From positions 1-64,000 of the forward strand of contig JASJCT010000048.1 of NCBI GenBank assembly GCA_030065855.1: a stretch of 64,000 nucleotides of DNA, written 5' to 3'. Made by a program: the position numbers and the translations under genes. The notes below the pieces were generated by a model, which made no database searches, was not told the DNA's origin, and saw only the letters and a list, made by a program, of their open reading frames with translations. Of this stretch, positions 8,609 through 17,163 are shown one piece after another. The stretch's first letter is position 1. Each line of letters begins with the position of its first letter. The stretch is from Myxococcota bacterium. Lineage in GTDB: Bacteria; Myxococcota_A; Polyangia; JAAYKL01.

Positions 8609-9679
8609 CTATTCCCACCGCGGATACTGTTCCATCGTCTCGCCAACGGATTCGACGACCCTGGGAAAAGGGCCTGAACCGGCTTCTTCTCGAATCTTGC
8701 TGACGACCACCCAGAATTGATGACTGTCACCTAAGTCAAAGTAGTAGAGAAATTTGTGTCTCGGCTTTAGGCCCAGCTCTCCGATTTTCGCGTCGTCGGC
8801 AAAGGCGGCAGCGCCTTCCATGTAGTCATGGCCGAACTCATAGAGGCTGTCGTACCTCTTTCCATTTAAGTAGAAAGCATACAAATGGTCATCGCCCCAG
8901 TTCCAGGTGTCTTGAATGGCGCGATGAAGATCACCAAGAGTGCGACGGGACTCAAGCTCGATTACTCGGAAAACGGATGGTTCCCACTCGTGCCAGATTT
9001 TGAAAGCGTAAACGCCGTTTGGATTATCTATCGGGACCGTTTGGCCTGTCGCCGCCAACGCCCTGCGCGCCATGAACCGCGGCGCAAAAGACCGATCCTT
9101 TGTTGCGAGTTGTATAAGAATGCTTGCCACGTCCTCTAGAAGTGGTTGATCTGTTCCCACATGGACGCATCTTATGTAGTGGGCGGCCATGGCTCGCGTT
9201 TCTGGACGTGGGTGGCCGCACGCGGCCTTCAATGTCTCCATCGCACCGAGTTCGTCACTACGAATCGCTATATAGGCCAGCGCAGCTAAAGCATACATTC
9301 GGCGCGTATTGGAGAATGAATCCCGTGGACGATTGAGTTCCAGCAGTTGCGACCAGAATGGCACAGATGCTGGGCTCGCAACAGATGCTGTTAATTCGAG
9401 AATTCTCTTTTGATCAAACGTATTCCCGGGTTTCTTTTGCTCGACGAGATTCAAGTACCGATTGAGCATATCGTTAAAACAGGAGATATCATTCCAGTTA
9501 TCATAGAATCTGCCATGTAGACGAAACCGATTATTCAGCTTCTTTATTGCTGATTTCTCGTCGTTTTCTGATAATTTGTCCTCTCCATACAGCCTCAGGC
9601 ACAATACCAATGGATCATCTCTTCGCATTCCGTTACCTCCCAGCAGAAAGAACAGCTCGACTACAATATCCATTGTCAT
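8609..9679 (-). CDS. pRiA4b ORF-3-like protein with HEAT-like N-terminus, inserted in operon
   Basis: Of 356 residues, the C-terminal part (about 225-345: YAFKIWHEWEPSVFRVIEL.., KFLYYFDLGDSHQFWV) matches the plasmid pRiA4b ORF-3 / IS1096 passenger family, widespread in mobile elements and of unknown biochemical role. The N-terminal part (about 90-200) is Ala/Leu-rich with repeats resembling HEAT helices (RMYALAALAYIAIR, RAMAAHYIRCV). The gene lies between SNF2 and SWIM and is flanked by a 112-bp direct duplication, so it was evidently inserted later. It reads in the operon direction, so operon expression could continue. The start is uncertain: the ATG at 9679 lies inside the repeat and later ATGs exist. 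Confidence 0.75.
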   Translation of the reverse strand: MTMDIVVELFFLLGGNGMRRDDPLVLCLRLYGEDKLSENDEKSAIKKLNNRFRLHGRFYDNWNDISCFNDMLNRYLNLVEQKKPGNTFDQKRILELTASVASPASVPFWSQLLELNRPRDSFSNTRRMYALAALAYIAIRSDELGAMETLKAACGHPRPETRAMAAHYIRCVHVGTDQPLLEDVASILIQLATKDRSFAPRFMARRALAATGQTVPIDNPNGVYAFKIWHEWEPSVFRVIELESRRTLGDLHRAIQDTWNWGDDHLYAFYLNGKRYDSLYEFGHDYMEGAAAFADDAKIGELGLKPRHKFLYYFDLGDSHQFWVVVSKIREEAGSGPFPRVVESVGETMEQYPRWE

Positions 9680-9785
9680 CGTATCTACCCATGATCTATC
9701 CTTCCACGGCGCTGCTCAAGTCGAGCGACACCATCGATAATAACTCTTCGTTGCTCATCTCCGTCAAGGAGGACTCGGCTCCTTG
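9674..9785. repeat. 112-bp direct repeat, copy B
   Basis: This is the copy inside the 3' end of the intact SNF2 gene, covering its last codons and stop and a duplicate of the first SWIM codons. It is about 94 percent identical to 8437-8548. It marks the other edge of the inserted or duplicated segment. Confidence 0.9.
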
Positions 9786-12617
9786 GGAGAGGACCTCATC
9801 GGAGAGCTTCTGTTTTCCCGCGATGAGCTTGTCGATGCGCTCCTCCACCGTTCCCCGGCAGACGAACTTGTGAACCAGCACGTTCTTCTTCTGGCCGATG
9901 CGGAAGGCGCGGTCCGTGGCCTGGTTCTCAACGGCCGGATTCCACCATCGGTCGAAGTGAATCACGTGGGAGGCCGCGGTCAGGTTGAGCCCGGTCCCTC
10001 CGGCCTTGAGCGAGAGCACCATGAAGGGCACGCGGTCGTCCTCCTGGAAGCTCTTCACCAAGCCCTGACGCTTCTTGACGGGTGTTCCGCCGTGCAGCAC
10101 GAGGCCACTCTGTCCGAAGATCCCGGCTAAAAAGCCATGAAGCGGCCTTGTCATCTCGCGGAACTGGGTGAACACCAGCACCTTGTCCTGGCGCGCGGCG
10201 ATGGACTCGCACAGCTCGCGCAGCCGAGAGAGCTTGCCGCTGTCCGCCGGTTCGTAGGCGCCGTCGCCCAGCCACTGGGACGGGTGATTGCAGATCTGCT
10301 TGAACCGCATCAGAAAGGCGAGGACCACGCCGCGACGCTCGATGCCGTCGAGGTCGATGATGGCCTTTTCCATCTCGTTGACCGATTGCTGATACAAGGC
10401 GGCCTGCTTCTTGCTGAGCAGGCAGTGCGCGGTCACCTCGGTCTTGTCGGGCAGGTCCGCGATGACGTTCTTGTCGGTCTTGAGCCGGCGCAGGATGTAG
10501 GGCTGAACCAGCCGGCGCAACGGGGCATAGCCCTGCTCGCTCTTCGCCATGGACTTGCAGAGCCCGCCAAATGCCTTGGCCGAGCCGAGAAGCCCAGGGT
10601 TCAGGAAGTCGAAGATCGACCACAGGTCTCCGAGACGATTCTCTACCGGCGTGCCGGTCAGCGCCAAGCGCCACTTGGAAGGCATCGCCTTGACCGCCTT
10701 GGTCTGTTTGGCGCCCGGGTTCTTGATGGCCTGGGCCTCGTCGAGGATCACGTGGCGCCAGGGGTAATCCTTCATCCAAGCGGTGCGCATGGCGGTGCCG
10801 TAGGTGGTGATCACCCCGTTGTGGGCGTCTACTCGCTTCTTTGAGAGTTTCTTCAGCTCCGGCGAGGGGACCCGCGACGGGTGGGCGATGAGCACCTTCA
10901 ACTTGGGCGCGAAGCGTTCGATTTCGAGGCGCCAGTTGTCCACCAGGGAGGCCGGCACCACCAGAAGGTCGGTCCCCTTCTCTTTCTTGCGCCTGTTCAT
11001 GTTGAGGACGCCGAGCACCTGGATGGTCTTGCCCAGACCCATGTCGTCGGCCAGGCAGCCGCCCAGCTCCAGGCTGCGCAGAACCGAAAGCCATTGCACC
11101 CCGTGCTTCTGATAGGGGCGTAGCTCGGCCTTGAGGCCCGCGTTGGCCTCGACATCCGCTCGAAGCGCTGGCTTACGGAGCGCATCAAGCCTGGACGAGA
11201 GCCACTTGCCCGCGATGACCTCGGACCACTCGGGTCGTGCATCTTCGATGCCCTCGTCGTCGCCATTGAGGCGTGCTCCCGAGAGCATGCGCATGGCCTC
11301 ACCGAAACTGACGCCGCCGGCCTCGGCCTGCTTTTGAACATCGCGCCACTGGTCGAGCATCTGCGAAAGTTTGTCGCGGTCCACCTCAACCCACTTGCCC
11401 TTGATCAACACCAGCCCGTGGCTGGCGCTGAGCAGCTCCTCGATCTCCCGCTTCGTCAGCTTCTTGCCATCCAGGGTCAGACCGACATCGAAGTCTAAAA
11501 GCGCGTCCATGCCCAGGGCCGATGGCGCCTTTCCGCCGACCGACACGGAGACCTTGGGTCGCGGCCTGTTCTTGGCGCTCCACCAGTCGGGCATGCGCAC
11601 CACCAGCCCGGCCTGCTCGTACAGCGCGATCTCGCACAGGAATCGGTGGGCTTCCTTGGGTGTCCAGGAGAGCGGATGGTAGATGTCGCCGGCGTCGACC
11701 AGCTCGCGGATGAAGTCACTCTGCTCGGCAGCCCGGGACAGGGGAGCCAGCAGGGTGAGCAGCTTCTTGCGATTTTTTGCTCCGGCGTAGTCCTTGAGCG
11801 CCCGTCCCAGAGGCAGGTGCTGCGGCTTGGCCGTCTTTCCGACCTTGTGAACGTAGGTGGCGATGAAGGCGAAGGGATACTCGGGGTCGCGTTTGTTTTC
11901 GGCCAGGTGGAAACAGACTCGACCTACCACGTTCCACACTGAGCTGTGCTTTTTCAGGTAGCCTTGGACGCCGTCTTTGAATTTTCTGGCCTCGGTCGCA
12001 AGCACTGCACCCATGTCGTACCAGATGTCACCGAGGAGCGCGGCATCGAGAAGCTCGGCTCCCGTCATGGGGGGCGCCGCCTGAGCCAGGGTCTCGAGTT
12101 CGTCGAAGTCCGGACTGGGAATGGCGAGAGATTTGGGATCGGTGGGATCGAGCACGCCGCACACCCGTCCGATGAAGGTTCTTCCGAGATCACGCCAAAA
12201 CGAGAGGGATGCCGGCAGCTCCGTGGAGAGTTGCGCCGCGGCCAGGTGCAGAGCGCCGTGACCGCGGCCGTCGTTGAAAGCACCGAGGATCTTCTTGATG
12301 GCTTTTGCCGAGACGAGGGGACCATCATCTGACGTTCCGACCCGGACATCAATGCGACCTGTCGGTGTCAACCGACAGACCAGGGTTTGACCGCCGACCC
12401 CGGCGCCATCGAGAGAGAGCTGCCCCATCAGCTGTCCCGCCCTTGGCTCGATCGGCGAAACGGCGTGCTTTCCTTCTTGTTTCTCAAGCGCTCCTCCCTT
12501 TTGCCCGACCTCGTGAAGCTCGGCCCGGTTCGAAGCATCTGTCTTCGGCGGCAAAACTATCAGAAACAGAACCATGGTCCCAGACCGGGAAATCAGTTTT
12601 TGCAGGAATTCAACCAT
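9696..12617 (-). CDS. Snf2/HepA-family SF2 helicase, first gene of operon
   Basis: About 973 residues from the ATG at 12617 (the frame stays open to 12806 but that part lacks family-like sequence). A 450-residue N-terminal region typical of bacterial Snf2 proteins with the SNF2-associated DUF3670-type segment (ILGAFNDGRGHGALHLA.., LIKGKWVEVD) precedes the ATPase: ADDMGLGKT (motif I), DEAQAIKNP (motif II), LTGTPVENRLGDLW (motif III), then the C-terminal lobe with VLHGGTPVKKRQ and CRGTVEERI (motif V/VI region). Such enzymes translocate on double-stranded DNA and remodel protein-DNA complexes. The SWIM partner and XPB-Bax1 lie downstream on the same strand. No strong Shine-Dalgarno is seen, so the exact start is open. 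Confidence 0.9.
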   Translation of the reverse strand: MVEFLQKLISRSGTMVLFLIVLPPKTDASNRAELHEVGQKGGALEKQEGKHAVSPIEPRAGQLMGQLSLDGAGVGGQTLVCRLTPTGRIDVRVGTSDDGPLVSAKAIKKILGAFNDGRGHGALHLAAAQLSTELPASLSFWRDLGRTFIGRVCGVLDPTDPKSLAIPSPDFDELETLAQAAPPMTGAELLDAALLGDIWYDMGAVLATEARKFKDGVQGYLKKHSSVWNVVGRVCFHLAENKRDPEYPFAFIATYVHKVGKTAKPQHLPLGRALKDYAGAKNRKKLLTLLAPLSRAAEQSDFIRELVDAGDIYHPLSWTPKEAHRFLCEIALYEQAGLVVRMPDWWSAKNRPRPKVSVSVGGKAPSALGMDALLDFDVGLTLDGKKLTKREIEELLSASHGLVLIKGKWVEVDRDKLSQMLDQWRDVQKQAEAGGVSFGEAMRMLSGARLNGDDEGIEDARPEWSEVIAGKWLSSRLDALRKPALRADVEANAGLKAELRPYQKHGVQWLSVLRSLELGGCLADDMGLGKTIQVLGVLNMNRRKKEKGTDLLVVPASLVDNWRLEIERFAPKLKVLIAHPSRVPSPELKKLSKKRVDAHNGVITTYGTAMRTAWMKDYPWRHVILDEAQAIKNPGAKQTKAVKAMPSKWRLALTGTPVENRLGDLWSIFDFLNPGLLGSAKAFGGLCKSMAKSEQGYAPLRRLVQPYILRRLKTDKNVIADLPDKTEVTAHCLLSKKQAALYQQSVNEMEKAIIDLDGIERRGVVLAFLMRFKQICNHPSQWLGDGAYEPADSGKLSRLRELCESIAARQDKVLVFTQFREMTRPLHGFLAGIFGQSGLVLHGGTPVKKRQGLVKSFQEDDRVPFMVLSLKAGGTGLNLTAASHVIHFDRWWNPAVENQATDRAFRIGQKKNVLVHKFVCRGTVEERIDKLIAGKQKLSDEVLSQGAESSLTEMSNEELLSMVSLDLSSAVEG

Positions 12618-12793
12618 GATAAACCGTGGAAGATGCCGTTGCCTGAGCTTATCGAGCACCTGTACTTCGGGCGGTCGGTCGGGAGCGGCCCGAGGTCGTG
12701 ATGTCCATCGAGGATCGCGCCAGGAAAGAGGAAAAATGAGAGATTCCAAGAAGCCACGATACCGGTGTGATTGATGACAATCGAGGCGCTGCG

Positions 12794-13687
12794 ATGAAAC
12801 CACCATGCCGCTTGGAGATTCGAGTAAACGACGAGCTTGTGCTGGATGCCGGCTACTGGGAGGAGGGTCCAGATTACCGAAGCGTTCATCCGCCCGCGAA
12901 GACGATGTTCGAACAGATCATCGACTACCTTTCAGATAAGCCAGAGCCATCTGCTTATTCGTGGCCGCGTGTAGGCGAGGAGGCGGTGGCGGCAACAGCG
13001 GTGTGTCTTCGATGGGGCTCGTATCTCGCCGTCCTGGCGGACCGGGACAAGCGCCTATGGTCCAAAGCGCGCAGTGTGGGCTTAAGTCGCATACACGACT
13101 CGGAAATGGCTCGCATCAACATCGAGGCTTCGGCGGCGTTGGAGCGCTGGATTGAGCTCATGCGTCGTAGTCCGGAGCGATATCGCCGATTGGTACAGCT
13201 CGCAATAAGTCACCTACCCATGACACGACAGAATACAAAAATAGCCATGGATCCAGATCATCTTGTAAATCTGGCAAGGCCGAGTACTGCGTCCCAGCTC
13301 ATTGATGCTGTCCCGCCACTGGTCCTCGAAAACGCCCGTGCAGATGTGCAGGCACATCCCACCCGAGTCCTGGCCAATGCGATGACCAACTTCTGTTGGC
13401 GCAACGGCCCTGTCGAGGATATCCACGCCGGCCGACTTTCAGCGTATCCCTTGATGCAACGCCGCATCACACCATCAGAGGAGAGAACGCTCATTCGGGA
13501 AGCGGCGAGCCGCCTGGCACAAGGAATCGTTGCCACGTCCAGTCTTCTCTATGAGAAAAGCGAGCGTACTTGGTCGGAGCGCATCCTGCCGTTTCATCTG
13601 GTACCGTTTTGGCTGGTGACGCCGAAAAGTTGGTCATTTGAGCTGCAAACAAGCGATTTACGACTGCCGGAATTTGAGGAGAAATGA
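12794..13687 (+). CDS. Unknown protein paired with SEC-C gene
   Basis: 297 residues from the ATG at 12794, which has GAGG about 8 bp upstream; a GTG at 12767 is less likely. No signal peptide or membrane segment. The protein is mixed helical with many Arg and Trp and no motif I recognise. It runs divergently from the SNF2 operon across a gap of about 176 bp, which must hold both promoters. Its stop overlaps an ATG as ATGA (13684-13687), so it is coupled to the SEC-C gene that follows. The two may form one small locus. Confidence 0.65.
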   Translation: MKPPCRLEIRVNDELVLDAGYWEEGPDYRSVHPPAKTMFEQIIDYLSDKPEPSAYSWPRVGEEAVAATAVCLRWGSYLAVLADRDKRLWSKARSVGLSRIHDSEMARINIEASAALERWIELMRRSPERYRRLVQLAISHLPMTRQNTKIAMDPDHLVNLARPSTASQLIDAVPPLVLENARADVQAHPTRVLANAMTNFCWRNGPVEDIHAGRLSAYPLMQRRITPSEERTLIREAASRLAQGIVATSSLLYEKSERTWSERILPFHLVPFWLVTPKSWSFELQTSDLRLPEFEEK

Positions 13688-14077
13688 GTGATACTGGACG
13701 TGGCCTCCCACAAAGAGAAAAAACACTTAGCCACTATCAGTCACGCTTTCGATATTCCCAGTTCTGATGCTCCGGTGACGGAGCAGACTTATCTCGATCC
13801 GATAAACGTACAAACCAAATACTCGAAACCACTGCTCAACTTGTTTCTCGATGTCGTTTTGGAGCCAATGTACGAGCAGCGCCTTGAACGTCATTATCAA
13901 ATCGTAAAAGAAGCGGTAGCTGATCCGAATCATCCTATTCATGAGATCATCGCTTCGGCATCACCGCCTGAGCTGCCGACTATTAGAGTCAATCCCAAAG
14001 TCGGTAGAAACGCTCCTTGTCCTTGTGGCAGCGGTAAGAAATATAAAAAATGCTGTCTAACGAATAACCGAGTCTGA
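13688..14077 (+). CDS. SEC-C motif protein, possibly frameshifted at 5' end
   Basis: The 129-residue frame starts at a GTG directly after the previous stop and ends in [19 protein letters not shown], a complete SEC-C motif like the one at 2.1 kb. An alternative start, the ATG at 13684 overlapping the upstream stop, opens a different frame ([14 protein letters not shown]..) that reads 27 plausible codons and then stops at about 13767. Either the GTG is used, or a single-base shift near 13765 has split an originally longer gene. Function unknown; SEC-C suggests metal binding and protein docking. Confidence 0.65.
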   Translation: MILDVASHKEKKHLATISHAFDIPSSDAPVTEQTYLDPINVQTKYSKPLLNLFLDVVLEPMYEQRLERHYQIVKEAVADPNHPIHEIIASASPPELPTIRVNPKVGRNAPCPCGSGKKYKKCCLTNNRV

Positions 14078-14158
14078 GACTCTCTTGTAACGATTCAGTA
14101 ATTTTTGATTTGGATGGTCAATGGTCAACGGCACGCAACCTACTGAAATTCAAGCCGG

Positions 14159-14494
14159 TTACCTCCATCTGCGCGCCCAATGGCGGTAGGCCTCGATCCA
14201 TTCCCAACCCCTCGGTGGTAGCTCTGGCAACGGCAGATCCAAGACTGGCAATGTCTGTCGATCTTTTCCCCGCTCGCAGATGGCGACGATATCGTAGCGG
14301 TCGTTGATATCGACCTTCACCACGGTGACTTCGATACCGAGGATCTGGCTCGTGAATGGAAGCTCCAGGTGTTCCTCGATCATTGTGAACAAACCGGTCG
14401 TCTGCTCGAATTCCTCATAGGCATCGACGGTGGCTTCTTCGATCAGATCCTCTAGGTGGGCCTCCGACCATCTTTCCTGCTTCTTTTTGGCCAT
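14159..14494 (-). CDS. CcbP-like calcium-binding family protein
   Basis: 111 residues from the ATG at 14494, which has a good GGAGG Shine-Dalgarno. It is acidic and helical at the start (EEATVDAYEEFEQTTG), followed by LPFTSQILGIEVTVVKVD and a C-terminal PPRGWEWIEAYRHWARRW. This matches the small calcium-binding family of cyanobacterial CcbP / archaeal SSO6904, which bind calcium through clustered acidic residues. Its cellular role in bacteria outside cyanobacteria is unknown. It follows the 201-residue unknown gene by 1 bp, so the two are co-translated. Confidence 0.7.
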   Translation of the reverse strand: MAKKKQERWSEAHLEDLIEEATVDAYEEFEQTTGLFTMIEEHLELPFTSQILGIEVTVVKVDINDRYDIVAICERGKDRQTLPVLDLPLPELPPRGWEWIEAYRHWARRWR

Positions 14495-14495
14495 C

Positions 14496-15101
14496 CTACC
14501 TCCGCCCACGTTGTTTCTTTTTGACCGCCTCGTTGACGACCCGCTCCAGCATCTCGAGCCAGTCGTCGGTGTGCTCCTCCACGCCGCAGATGATCCGCTT
14601 CCCTGCTGCTCGCCGTTGGCCCTGCGGGTACAGCCCCAGGAGAACGGATAGGCTCCAGGCCGCAGACTCGGCCGGAAAATCAGGTGCCCACCCGAGCGCG
14701 CCATCGCTGTTGGTGCCGTCTACCTCCTGCAAGCCAAGCACGATGCCCTGGCATATCTTCTCAGCGGCGGGCTTCATACCAGCCTCGAATCTGCGTTTCA
14801 TGTCGGTCCGGATATCCTCAATAGATTCTTCGAGCAATTGCCAGGCCGCCTCGCTCGGCTCAACGTAGCCCCAGGACTGCTTGCCAGCTCGGCCACTGAG
14901 CTCCTCGACACCGATGCTGCCTACGAGGTAGGCGATCTCCTCGGCGATCGCATCCACGGAGACGTCATCGATGAGGCTCTTTGCTATCTCGTTCGCTTCC
15001 CCGCGAAGGTCCCGATGGCGTTTGAGCAACTCGTGCAGCACCTGAGCGCGTTCCTCGGCCCCCAAGTGTTCAAGCGTATCTTTCGCCTTTTTCCGCGTCA
15101 T
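14496..15101 (-). CDS. Unknown soluble helical protein, co-operonic with CcbP-like gene
   Basis: 201 residues from MTRKKAKDTLEHLGAEE at 15101. The upstream in-frame sequence lacks coding character. The protein is rich in Glu/Ala/Arg helices; residues about 70-190 hold AWQLLEESIEDIRTDMKRR and an aromatic/Gly part (LGWAPDFPAESAAWSL). The C-terminus is basic (KKKQRGRR). No motif or transmembrane segment is recognisable. A similar helical protein is often seen beside Snf2/SWIM genes in my recollection, but that is not verified here. Confidence 0.6.
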   Translation of the reverse strand: MTRKKAKDTLEHLGAEERAQVLHELLKRHRDLRGEANEIAKSLIDDVSVDAIAEEIAYLVGSIGVEELSGRAGKQSWGYVEPSEAAWQLLEESIEDIRTDMKRRFEAGMKPAAEKICQGIVLGLQEVDGTNSDGALGWAPDFPAESAAWSLSVLLGLYPQGQRRAAGKRIICGVEEHTDDWLEMLERVVNEAVKKKQRGRR

Positions 15102-15253
15102 TGAGATCGGGCCTCCATAAGTCCTCGGCGGCTGTTGACACCTGCTGCCCACCGGGATAAATCTTGGCCGCTTATGTACGTATGCCAAAGTGGAATCGAT
15201 GGCAATGGTTGAGTGGGTCGCCTCGCCCAGTCTCGAGCCAAGGAGGAAGAGCT

Positions 15254-15628
15254 TTGACCGATATCCCTGATAAATACTATGGTTGGTGGCGCATTACCGA
15301 GACGGGCACTTGGGTAAACGACTATCTTGATGACCTCGGACCTGCACTCATATCCCTGACAGGCGACGATGATCGGCTTCGGATGCATTGTCTCCTCGCG
15401 TATGTGAACGCTCAAGCGACCAAGAGCGGCGTGTCCTTCATGTGGATGGGTGCGTGGGAGTACGATCAGATGTCGGGAACAGGCAATGTCAAGCTCGGCA
15501 GAGATGGTCGATTGAAGGGTGAGATTAGGATCAAGAACGGGGACAAAAGCACGTTCATCGCGGAGAGGACCGACCCTCCGGATGAGCCGATCCCAGATCC
15601 ACCATCGTACCGGGACAAGTGGCGTTGA
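15254..15628 (+). CDS. Conserved small protein of unknown function (TTG start)
   Basis: 124 residues starting at TTG 15254, chosen because AAGGAGGAAGA lies directly upstream at 15240-15250; the open frame before it is not protein-like. The sequence is Trp/Tyr-rich at the start (YYGWWRITETGTWVND), predicted mostly beta, and ends DPPSYRDKWR. I recognise it only as a recurrent hypothetical family with no assigned role. It stands alone on the plus strand between two minus-strand gene groups. Confidence 0.65.
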   Translation: MTDIPDKYYGWWRITETGTWVNDYLDDLGPALISLTGDDDRLRMHCLLAYVNAQATKSGVSFMWMGAWEYDQMSGTGNVKLGRDGRLKGEIRIKNGDKSTFIAERTDPPDEPIPDPPSYRDKWR

Positions 15629-15746
15629 GGGAAGTGGTGATGAGCTTCTCCGTATTGGGGACCAAGGATCGATGAATCCATAGCGATCCAGAAGAATCGC
15701 GAACGATCGCGAAGCTTCGCGAAACCGAGATCATCCTGTCGCACGT

Positions 15747-16199
15747 CTATTTCCCTTTTCTTGCGTGCTGGAGAATGATCTCTCCAGGACCCATCCCAAG
15801 ACCGGCTTGGACATCAATGGGGCTGTCGGCCGGGATCTCCACGAGACTCAGGTGAGCTGCGTCTTCTGCTGATATTGGGAAGAAAGGTGCGCCTGGCTCT
15901 GAGTGCAAGAAGAAATCACCGGACAGCACCCCGCACCTGGGGCACGTGTTGGCGTAGTATTTTGACCGAATGGTCTTCGAATAGGACAGCTTGTATGAGG
16001 GAAAGCGTTTCTGGATAAATGCTCGGATATTGCCGGGAAGGCTTTGAGTCTCGGAGAGGATGCAGACCGTTCCCTCGGTCCCCGGCACATTGGGTGCGAT
16101 GATCGCCACGGCAGGCATGCGGGATCCGCATCGCCAGCAGGTGATGGTCGTGCTTGCGAGGTAGAGGGGGGGATCTATTCGGGTCATGCCTCGGCCCAT
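15747..16199 (-). CDS. Zinc-ribbon protein of unknown function
   Basis: 150 residues with a CWRC motif near residue 21 and CPRC near residue 87, which together would form one zinc ribbon with a long insertion between its knuckles. No enzyme motif is visible. It starts 2 bp after the stop of the 222-residue upstream gene, so it belongs to the leftward set 92-, 222- and 150-residue genes. A second start at MTRIDPPLYL, four codons in, is possible. Confidence 0.6.
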   Translation of the reverse strand: MGRGMTRIDPPLYLASTTITCWRCGSRMPAVAIIAPNVPGTEGTVCILSETQSLPGNIRAFIQKRFPSYKLSYSKTIRSKYYANTCPRCGVLSGDFFLHSEPGAPFFPISAEDAAHLSLVEIPADSPIDVQAGLGMGPGEIILQHARKGK

Positions 16200-16200
16200 C

Positions 16201-16869
16201 TTATCCTCGGCGTGAGCTGGGTATCTGCTGGAGCGCCCTCATCTGGGCGGAGCTCGCGATGGTACGTGCCTTTTTCATGTATTTGTTCCGATCGTAGTGG
16301 ACGTGTTCATCGACGATATTGGCAACTGCGCGCGCATACTCATCAGGTTCAGCAGTTCGCGCCAGACACCGGAAGTATGCGGGGAGGACCTTGTCCCAAT
16401 TCACGCCGACCTGCCAGGACCCGGCTTCGTCTGCAAAGAAAATGATATCGTAGGGTCGCCGGTCGAGTTCGTGCAGCAGGTCAAATATGAGTTCAAACGC
16501 CTGGCGTTCATCGGCGTGTTGTTTCCTCGCCGAGCTGACGCACAGCTCAAGCAGTCGACGGCACTCTGCGATCCATGACTGTGTTCCCCGCGATTTCTGC
16601 ATGAAGTTTCTCGAGTTGACCTGGAAATCCTCGTAGTACTTGCGTTTCAAGCTGGCTTTGTGAAAGGCCTTCACGGTATCCAGGAGCCTTTTGTCAAGAG
16701 TTTGATCCGGACGTAAATCACTCGGTCGAATGTAGTCCTTGACGAGCCTCGGCAGCTTTGAATCCGGGAGCATGTCGATGGAGCGGTCCAGGAAGACGAG
16801 GAGGCTCTCACCAGGGAGTTTTCGGATATGCTCTCGCAGCTTGTTGCGATCGATAGGAATGTTCGCCAT
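16201..16869 (-). CDS. Unknown helical protein
   Basis: 222 residues, beginning MANIPIDRNKLREHIRKLPG. The N-terminal 50 residues (a helix then LLVFLDRSIDMLPDSKLPRLV) recur in proteins of accessory loci that I know only as hypothetical. The remainder is helical with conserved-looking Tyr and Asp (RPYDIIFFADEAGSW). The start codon overlaps the upstream stop as TAATG, which fixes it. It may work with the 92- and 150-residue neighbours. Confidence 0.6.
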   Translation of the reverse strand: MANIPIDRNKLREHIRKLPGESLLVFLDRSIDMLPDSKLPRLVKDYIRPSDLRPDQTLDKRLLDTVKAFHKASLKRKYYEDFQVNSRNFMQKSRGTQSWIAECRRLLELCVSSARKQHADERQAFELIFDLLHELDRRPYDIIFFADEAGSWQVGVNWDKVLPAYFRCLARTAEPDEYARAVANIVDEHVHYDRNKYMKKARTIASSAQMRALQQIPSSRRG

Positions 16870-17147
16870 TATTTTCTCCGCTTCTTTTTTTGCCAGCGGC
16901 GGTATGTCCCGAGCGCCTCCTCAGCAGAGCGTCCCCACAGGGCCTTCGCACCTCGAGGGAGATCAGCGATACCGCACTCTCGAGCGGCTTCTGCAACGTT
17001 GCCTCCTGAGATTGAAATCGCAAATTCCCAGTCGTCGCGATCCATATCGCCGAGGCAGCGCGAGAGGTTTTTATCGAAGAGAAAGGCCCGCTCATTGCGA
17101 CGCTGGCGGATGGCCTTTTGACTCAGAGATCGATTGCGCTTGTTCAT
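16869..17147 (-). CDS. Small basic protein of unknown function
   Basis: 92 residues, very rich in Arg and Lys at both ends (starts MNKRNRSLSQKAIRQRR, ends RRWQKKKRRK), with a helix-turn-like middle (GGNVAEAARECGIADLPRG) that resembles a short helix-turn-helix. DNA binding is therefore plausible but unproven. The gene overlaps the next by 1 base (TAATG). It lies about 16 bp after the broken HU gene. Confidence 0.55.
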   Translation of the reverse strand: MNKRNRSLSQKAIRQRRNERAFLFDKNLSRCLGDMDRDDWEFAISISGGNVAEAARECGIADLPRGAKALWGRSAEEALGTYRRWQKKKRRK

Positions 17148-17163
17148 CTATGATTTGCCCTGC

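Noticed and set aside
9928-11094. 388-residue frame inside SNF2 on the same strand
   Set aside because: Arg/Ala/Gly-rich shifted frame of the SNF2 gene, typical of high-GC shadow frames.
12618-12806. 63 extra residues at the SNF2 N-terminus
   Set aside because: Low family resemblance and overlap with the divergent gene's promoter area; the start at 12617 is preferred though not proven.
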